From contig NZ_MTQO01000025.1 of NCBI RefSeq assembly GCF_001984155.1, positions 21,429 to 85,428 on the forward strand: a stretch of 64,000 bases of DNA, written 5' to 3'. This document shows, piece by piece, positions 59,735 to 64,000 of the stretch. A program made the translations under genes and the position numbers. Under the pieces are notes generated by a model. It saw only the letters and a program-made list of their open reading frames with translations, was not told the origin of the DNA and made no database searches. Numbering within the stretch: the stretch's first letter is position 1; the number at the start of each line of letters is the position of its first letter. This DNA is from Actinosynnema sp. ALI-1.44. GTDB taxonomy: Bacteria > Actinomycetota > Actinomycetes > Mycobacteriales > Pseudonocardiaceae.

Positions 59735-59778
59735 GTTCGCATCGAGAAGGTCAGGGGTTCGATTCCCCTCAGCTCCAC
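59735..59778. other. attR
   Basis: Exact 44-bp copy of the tRNA-Ala 3' half (compare 45223-45266). No acceptor or D arm precedes it, so it is not a tRNA gene but the right junction of the element. Confidence 0.93.
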
Positions 59779-59785
59779 GGACTCT

Positions 59786-59835
59786 GGACGACCCTGCTCA
59801 GTGCTTCGCACTTTCGCCGGGTCGTCCGTCTTTTT
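59786..59835 (+). terminator. Displaced chromosomal terminator of tRNA-Ala
   Basis: GGACGACCC pairs with GGGTCGTCC, with an inner AGTGC/GCACT hairpin, followed by GTCTTTTT. Being directly beyond attR it should be the terminator of tRNA-Ala before integration. Confidence 0.75.
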
Positions 59836-60262
59836 ATTGGGGGGCCGAGCCCCCCAGACCCCCCACGGTGCCAGCTCCTTCTGATCCAGCGTGGTTACTC
59901 TGGTTTTTGACCAGCGGCCTTTTGGGCGTTCCTTTTCGAAGCTGATGGGTTGCCTACGTCGTGTGCTGGGCAGCTATGACCAGCACACGACGGCTTCGGC
60001 GCCAGGCAATGGGGAGGTTGCGGCAAGTACCTGGTTCGGCCGCGACTGGTCTCTCCACACTAGGTGCACGGCGGTGGGCACGTGGGCTTTCACGTGCTGG
60101 ACTCCGGCGATGATGGGGACGACCGCACCGGGGGAGGACCGGGCGGTCGGGGGGATTGCGAGCGGGACGCCGAGGATGACCAGGCCGATCCCGGCGCAAC
60201 GGCGTCCACTGCTCATCTATATAGGACTCACGGTTGGGGGTGCGGGGATCGGCGTTCGCCTG
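59836..60262. other. 427 bp without a supported gene
   Basis: GGGGGGC-CGA-GCCCCCC hairpin at about 59839-59857. A minus-strand frame at 59974-60216 has a hydrophobic stretch (GLVILGVPLAIPP) but no ribosome site and an unnatural end. Otherwise nothing recognisable. Confidence 0.4.
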
Positions 60263-61303
60263 TCAGGCAGTCCGGTTGCGGAGGGGCGCACCTGCGTCGT
60301 GCAGGTGGCGCAGGACCTGTGCGTAGGAGTTGCGCAGGGTGGCTTTGCTGTACGGGATGCCGTGCCGTGCGCAGAAGGCCTCCACGATGGGCTGGGCGCG
60401 GCGCAGGTTGGGCCGGGGCATGTGCGGGAACAGGTGGTGCTCGATCTGGTAGTTGAGGCCGCCGAGCAACCCGTCCACCCAGCGGCCGCCGGAGATGTTG
60501 CGTGAGGTCAGCACCTGTTTGCGCAGGTGGTCGAGCTCTTGTTCCTTGGTGAGGATCGGCATGCCCTTGTGGTTGGGGGCGAACGAGCAGCCGAGGTAGA
60601 CGCCCATCAGCCCTTGGTGCACGACGATGAACAGAAGCGCCTGCAGTGGTGACAGCACCAGGAACACCGCCGTCAGGTAACCGGCGAGGGGGATCGTCAG
60701 CAGTGCGGCTTCCAGCACGGGCTTCTTGATCTCACGGCGTACGACTGCCTGGATGCTGGCGATGCGCAGCATGGCCGCTTCGAGCAGCAGCAGGGGGAAG
60801 AACAGGAACGCCTGGTACTTGGTGATCCACCGGTAGATGCCGTGTTTGGCCCTCGACTGCTCGCGGCTGAAGGCGAGCGCGGGCAGGTCGATGTCGGGAT
60901 CGTGGTCCTCGTGGTTGGGGTTGGCGTGGTGCAAGTTGTGCTTGCCGACCCACCACTGGTAGCTGATCCCGGTGATCCCGCCGTGCAGATAGCCGACCAG
61001 ATCGTTGCGGCGGCGGGAGCGGAAGATCTGCTTGTGCCCGGCGTCGTGTCCGATGAACGCGAACTGCGTGAACACCACTGCGAGGAACGCCGCGACCAGC
61101 AGTTGCCACCACGAGTCGCCGAGCAGTGCGAACGCCAGGCCGCCTGCGGCGAGCAGCAGGAAGTTGATCGCCATCCGCGTGAAGTAGTACGCGTGCCGCC
61201 GGTCCAACAGGCCCGCTTGCTTGATCTGCCTGGAGAGCAGGGCGAAGTCGCTTCCTCTCGGCGGATCAGCGACGTCCGGCAGCGGCTTGTCCAATGTGGT
61301 CAT
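60263..61303 (-). CDS. Membrane fatty acid desaturase
   Basis: 346 aa. The three histidine boxes that bind the di-iron centre are HDAGH (FAFIGHDAGHKQIF), HNLHH (VGKHNLHHANPNH) and QIEHH (NYQIEHHLFPHMPRP). The Gln in the third box places it with front-end/acyl-lipid desaturases such as the linoleoyl-CoA/delta-6 group. About four membrane helices. It introduces a double bond into membrane fatty acids using electrons from a ferredoxin or rubredoxin not encoded here. The CDS stands alone. Confidence 0.92.
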   Translation of the reverse strand: MTTLDKPLPDVADPPRGSDFALLSRQIKQAGLLDRRHAYYFTRMAINFLLLAAGGLAFALLGDSWWQLLVAAFLAVVFTQFAFIGHDAGHKQIFRSRRRNDLVGYLHGGITGISYQWWVGKHNLHHANPNHEDHDPDIDLPALAFSREQSRAKHGIYRWITKYQAFLFFPLLLLEAAMLRIASIQAVVRREIKKPVLEAALLTIPLAGYLTAVFLVLSPLQALLFIVVHQGLMGVYLGCSFAPNHKGMPILTKEQELDHLRKQVLTSRNISGGRWVDGLLGGLNYQIEHHLFPHMPRPNLRRAQPIVEAFCARHGIPYSKATLRNSYAQVLRHLHDAGAPLRNRTA

Positions 61304-62123
61304 GAGTGGCTCTCCTGGCTAGTGGGATCCCTGGTGTGGAACGGCTGGCTCGTGGAGCCGCGTGTGGTGCCCGGCTGTGCCTGCGCCCCGATGATCGGTG
61401 GCCCGGTCGAAGGGGTCGCGGAACAGTTTCGCGCGCGAGATGCGGTGGTCCGTGGCGACCGGATCGCACCGCTCGTGCGACTCGTACGTGTAGGGATGGC
61501 TGAACAGACCCTGCGTGCGAGCGGGGTCGGATTTGATCGAAGCGGTGATGATTGTCCTTCCAAGACTGGTACGCCCCTGGCGCAGCGCCACCGTCGCGAC
61601 TGTTGCGGCAGACGGTGTCGAAGGAGCTGCGAGCTGGGAAAGGCCTGGTCGCGTGAACCGCGACCACAAGCGGTCAGCGGGCGTATACCAGTACAACTGC
61701 GCCGGTGCAGGTTTTGTTCCCGGGCTCGCTCTCGTGAGAGCGGGGGCACAAGTCGGACCACCGGCTGCTGCCGCTCCGCTGGTGCGTTGTTGCCGACCCA
61801 GGTCGACGGTGCCTGCGACGCCATACATGGTAGATCCTTTGTGGACGGACCACCGAGGCTGCCACCATCCGTGGTCACCCCGATGCGAACATCAGGCATG
61901 GGGAGTGTGGATGGCGGGCGTCCACGCCGACACCGGCTCAGCGGTCACTGTGGATTGACAGGCTAAACTCGTCACCGGGGACTGGGGTCACACCCTGGGG
62001 TACACGTGATCGTAGGTGCTCAAACCTGCGAGAGGTCATAGTCGGGAGCCGCTGCCCGTCGCGGTGACCGGAAACGTTCGAGACGCACCTGTATCGCCCG
62101 GTGCTGTCACGGGCGAGGTCCGA
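61304..62123. other. 820 bp gene-poor stretch upstream of the desaturase
   Basis: Several frames are open on the minus strand (for example 61319-61828) but none shows a ribosome site and natural composition over its whole length. A short part (IITASIKSDPARTQGLF, PYTYESHERCDP) looks protein-like and could be a decayed gene. The part nearest 61303 should hold the desaturase promoter. Confidence 0.4.
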
Positions 62124-62585
62124 CTACCCACCAGTAGGGGTGACGCCGTTGCTGGCGAGAATGTCCTCGACCGAGGTGACGGTGTCCGAGCGGGACGCCG
62201 CATGAAGCACGGCACGGGCCGGGCCGGGTGGCGTGGCGGGTGGGATCACCAGCAGACGGATCGGTTCGAGGTTCAGACCGGTGATCACCACGGTGCTGGC
62301 AGGTGTCGCTCGGGAGCCGACCAGGTGCACCGCCCAGCTCTCCACGATCAGCGTGTTGTCAGCGGGACCCCAGTCGTCGAGGTGGTAGGCCATGTGCCGA
62401 GCCGGCCCGCCCCATGAGCTCAATGCCATGATCAGCGCGGGGAACTCCGCGGCCGGGTCGCTCGACCTCGGCCACCATGCTCCATCGACGTGGCCTCGAG
62501 CCGCGGTGCGCGATTTGACCTGCAGCCGTAGTTCGCGAGGCGGACGTAGTGTCGTCGGGGCTTCGCTGTTGAGGTCGTAGCTCAT
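62124..62585 (-). CDS. DUF5994-family protein, copy 1
   Basis: 153 aa from ATG 62585. Family landmarks: LRLQVKSRTAARGHVDGAWW, PRSSDPAAEFPALI, MAYHLDDWGPADN, and the hydrophobic LLVIPPATPPGPARAVL with a Ser/Asp-rich end. Function unknown in the family. Second member follows at 62786. Confidence 0.82.
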   Translation of the reverse strand: MSYDLNSEAPTTLRPPRELRLQVKSRTAARGHVDGAWWPRSSDPAAEFPALIMALSSWGGPARHMAYHLDDWGPADNTLIVESWAVHLVGSRATPASTVVITGLNLEPIRLLVIPPATPPGPARAVLHAASRSDTVTSVEDILASNGVTPTGG

Positions 62586-62785
62586 CGCAGTGTTCCCGTC
62601 TCCAGCCGAAACGGTCAGTCCATGGGCAGCCCGCCAGGGGCAGGAGCGGGATGGCGCGTGGCGCAAGCCCTGCTGCGAACGCATGAAATGCCTCGTGTCG
62701 CCATGGTACGCCAAATCACTGCTCACCGCGTTCGGTGCGCGTGTCGTGCGGTGCAGCGCTCTTCTCCGGTTTCGGATCCCGTCGG

Positions 62786-63259
62786 TCATCCTTCGGCGGA
62801 CGCCGCTGTCCGGCTGCCGTTGCTGGCCAGGATGTCCGCCACACTGGCGGTCGAGTCGCGAGCCGCGGTGGACCGCAGCACAGCACGGGCCTTCCCGCCG
62901 GGGGTGTCCCATGGCACCACCAGGAGATTGACTCGCCGGGAGTCCGCACCGATCACCACGACCGTGTCGTGATCCATCGAATGGAAGCCCTCGAACCGCA
63001 CCGCCCGGCCGCCGATGGTCACCTTGCGTCCGATACCGGACCAGGTGCCGAGGCGGTACGAGACACGACTGGTCGGCCCGACCCATGCGTCGAGTGCGGC
63101 GAGGAGTGCGGGGAATTCGACCGCCGGGTCGTTGGACCGCGGCCACCACCCACCGTCGACGTGTCCGCTGGCCGCGCCTGGAGGTTTCATCTCCAGCCGC
63201 GGCGCGGAACGGTCGTTTTCCGGCTTGGTGCGGGGGAGATTCGGCCGACGCGAGGTCAT
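62786..63259 (-). CDS. DUF5994-family protein, copy 2
   Basis: 157 aa from ATG 63259. Shares SGHVDGGWWPRSNDPAVEFP, VSYRLGTWSGIGRKVTIGG, LLVVPWDTPGGKARAVL and the final SVADILASNG with copy 1 (which ends SVEDILASNG). The two lie head to tail on the same strand, 200 bp apart, a local duplication. Unknown function. Confidence 0.82.
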   Translation of the reverse strand: MTSRRPNLPRTKPENDRSAPRLEMKPPGAASGHVDGGWWPRSNDPAVEFPALLAALDAWVGPTSRVSYRLGTWSGIGRKVTIGGRAVRFEGFHSMDHDTVVVIGADSRRVNLLVVPWDTPGGKARAVLRSTAARDSTASVADILASNGSRTAASAEG

Positions 63260-63539
63260 CTCGGCGCTCCTGCCTCCGGCCGGGTGTGTCCGCCGGGGTT
63301 GATTTCGTGCGCCCAAGGCGGTGTCCGCGAAACCGCGAGCACTCCGATCGCCTCTGGTGACCTCACCATACGTCACGCGGCCTGGCACACACGACACATC
63401 GGTACACGGCGACGCCGGAGTGATGGCGGTCTGCTCGAGGCCGTCAACGTCCGACTGGTCTGACTCTGCTCGCCGGTCGGCCGGTGGATCCGGTCCGACC
63501 GGCGTCGCGCTTTCCGAGTGAGCCCTGCTCTGTCACGAG

Positions 63540-64000
63540 TCAGCGGCGGCTGGTCTTCTTCTCCAGTGCGCGTCGCCGAGCGGTCACCTCGTCGGGATCG
63601 TCTCCGAACACCACCAGTTGCAGGACGCTCTGTCGAACTGGATTGTCCGTGCGCGCGGTGTCATGACCGGCCACGACGAGCAGACCACCGGCGGTGACGG
63701 CCGGGCCGACCTCGCCGAGCAGGTCGGACAGCGGCCCGGCAGCGGTCAGTTTCACCGACTCGGCGGGCTGGTCGAGGATGTCGGGCCGCGCGGAACGCAG
63801 TGCCAGCAACGGAATCGTGCCACTGGTAATCCGGAAGTTCAGATCGAACACGACCTGCCTGCCGTCCTGGGTCGAGGCGCAGTCGAGACCGCACAGACCG
63901 CGGTAGCCGAGATCGGCAGCGCGTTGAACGGTCGCCAGGCATTCGGCGAGCAGTTCGGCAGGCGGTTCGGTGACAGCACCGAATCTGCCGCCGGTGTAGA
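63540..64000 (-). CDS. C-terminal part of an ATP-grasp domain protein (runs off the window)
   Basis: 153 codons visible, the start lying beyond 64000. The reading YTGGRFGAVTEPPAELLAEC, then GYRGLCGLDCAS and GRQVVFDLNFRITSGTIPLL matches the last ATP-grasp subdomain, with the Mg-binding Asp in GLD and Asn in DLNFR. ATP-grasp enzymes ligate carboxylates to amines or thiols, often in peptide-type natural products. A C-terminal extension of about 75 residues follows. Product unknown. Confidence 0.7.
   Translation of the reverse strand, partial: YTGGRFGAVTEPPAELLAECLATVQRAADLGYRGLCGLDCASTQDGRQVVFDLNFRITSGTIPLLALRSARPDILDQPAESVKLTAAGPLSDLLGEVGPAVTAGGLLVVAGHDTARTDNPVRQSVLQLVVFGDDPDEVTARRRALEKKTSRR

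Larger units (their letters stand above)
45223..59778. mobile_element. Actinomycete integrative and conjugative element (AICE), about 14.5 kb
   Basis: Bounded by 44-bp direct repeats, one in tRNA-Ala and one at 59735-59778. Contains int and xis next to attL, an FtsK/TraB-type DNA translocase, Spd-like membrane proteins, a replication-type ATPase module, a Nudix hydrolase and a GntR repressor, the standard AICE set. No type IV secretion genes are seen, as expected for actinomycete elements that move double-stranded DNA through a TraB pore. Genes on the left arm overlap by 1-4 bases almost throughout. Confidence 0.93.

Noticed and set aside
59735..59778. A second tRNA gene at the right junction
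   Set aside because: Only the 3' half of tRNA-Ala is present; it is attR.
59974..60216. 80-codon minus-strand frame with a hydrophobic stretch
   Set aside because: No ribosome site, and the C-terminal half is unlike protein; kept only as a remark under the intergenic entry.
61319..61828. 169-codon minus-strand frame upstream of the desaturase
   Set aside because: Composition changes along its length and no ribosome site; at most a decayed gene.

Overview
The window is high-GC DNA from an actinomycete, most likely one of the Pseudonocardiaceae or a close relative. This is inferred from the MprAB-type two-component system with MprA-box repeats, the Glp-GlpR division pair, Zur-type zinc-independent ribosomal proteins, GTG starts with GGAG-type ribosome sites, and an integrated actinomycete conjugative element (AICE). 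No rRNA is present, so the genus cannot be fixed.

Layout. 0-3.6 kb is a worn region: a secreted protein with a frameshift, a gene broken in several frames, a relic of a tyrosine recombinase, and tRNA-Arg(CCT). 3.8-9.4 kb holds a secreted penicillin-acylase-family enzyme with a discoidin domain, an orphan LuxR-type regulator and a GGDEF protein. 9.5-11.3 kb is a zinc-starvation locus (L28, L33, S18 and a divergent CobW-like protein around one Zur-like box). 11.3-21.1 kb holds a histidine phosphatase, an SGNH hydrolase, a TRIC channel, MprA/MprB, a large acidic protein, an intradiol dioxygenase, an Lrp regulator divergent from an M20 peptidase, and a serine hydrolase. 21.1-27.8 kb is a galactoside-use locus: alpha-galactosidase, two ABC permeases and a binding lipoprotein, divergent from a DeoR regulator and galT. 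27.8-29.2 kb is an HtrA/PepD protease whose promoter carries the same paired TCTCAGG repeats as mprA. 29.2-38 kb has a membrane/glycosyltransferase cluster (one methyltransferase frameshifted, one cytochrome apparently truncated), a second two-component system, MoaB, a sugar epimerase, TetR, a SAF-domain protein and MscL.

39.1-40.3 kb is non-coding. It carries two inverted copies of a long hairpin repeat whose stems differ by paired, compensating changes, with a third hairpin between them. 40.3-45.2 kb is housekeeping: FmdB-like zinc ribbon, 5-formyl-THF cyclo-ligase, GalU, the gephyrin-like Glp, a GNAT and GlpR/SepX.

45.2-59.8 kb is an AICE of about 14.5 kb in tRNA-Ala(CGC), bounded by 44-bp direct repeats. 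From the right end, a GntR (KorSA-like) repressor and a GNAT run rightwards. A long chain of overlapping genes runs leftwards: Nudix hydrolase, many tiny proteins, Spd-like membrane proteins, the FtsK/TraB translocase, a DnaB-N-like protein, a tandem paralogous pair, a short cytosine-methylase-like protein, a DUF3631 ATPase, Xis and Int. A 0.8-kb non-coding block with two copies of a GTTGAGGGT-rich repeat is the best candidate for the element's origin or transfer locus.

59.8-64 kb returns to chromosome: a fatty acid desaturase, a gene-poor stretch, two DUF5994 paralogues and the 3' end of an ATP-grasp gene running off the window.
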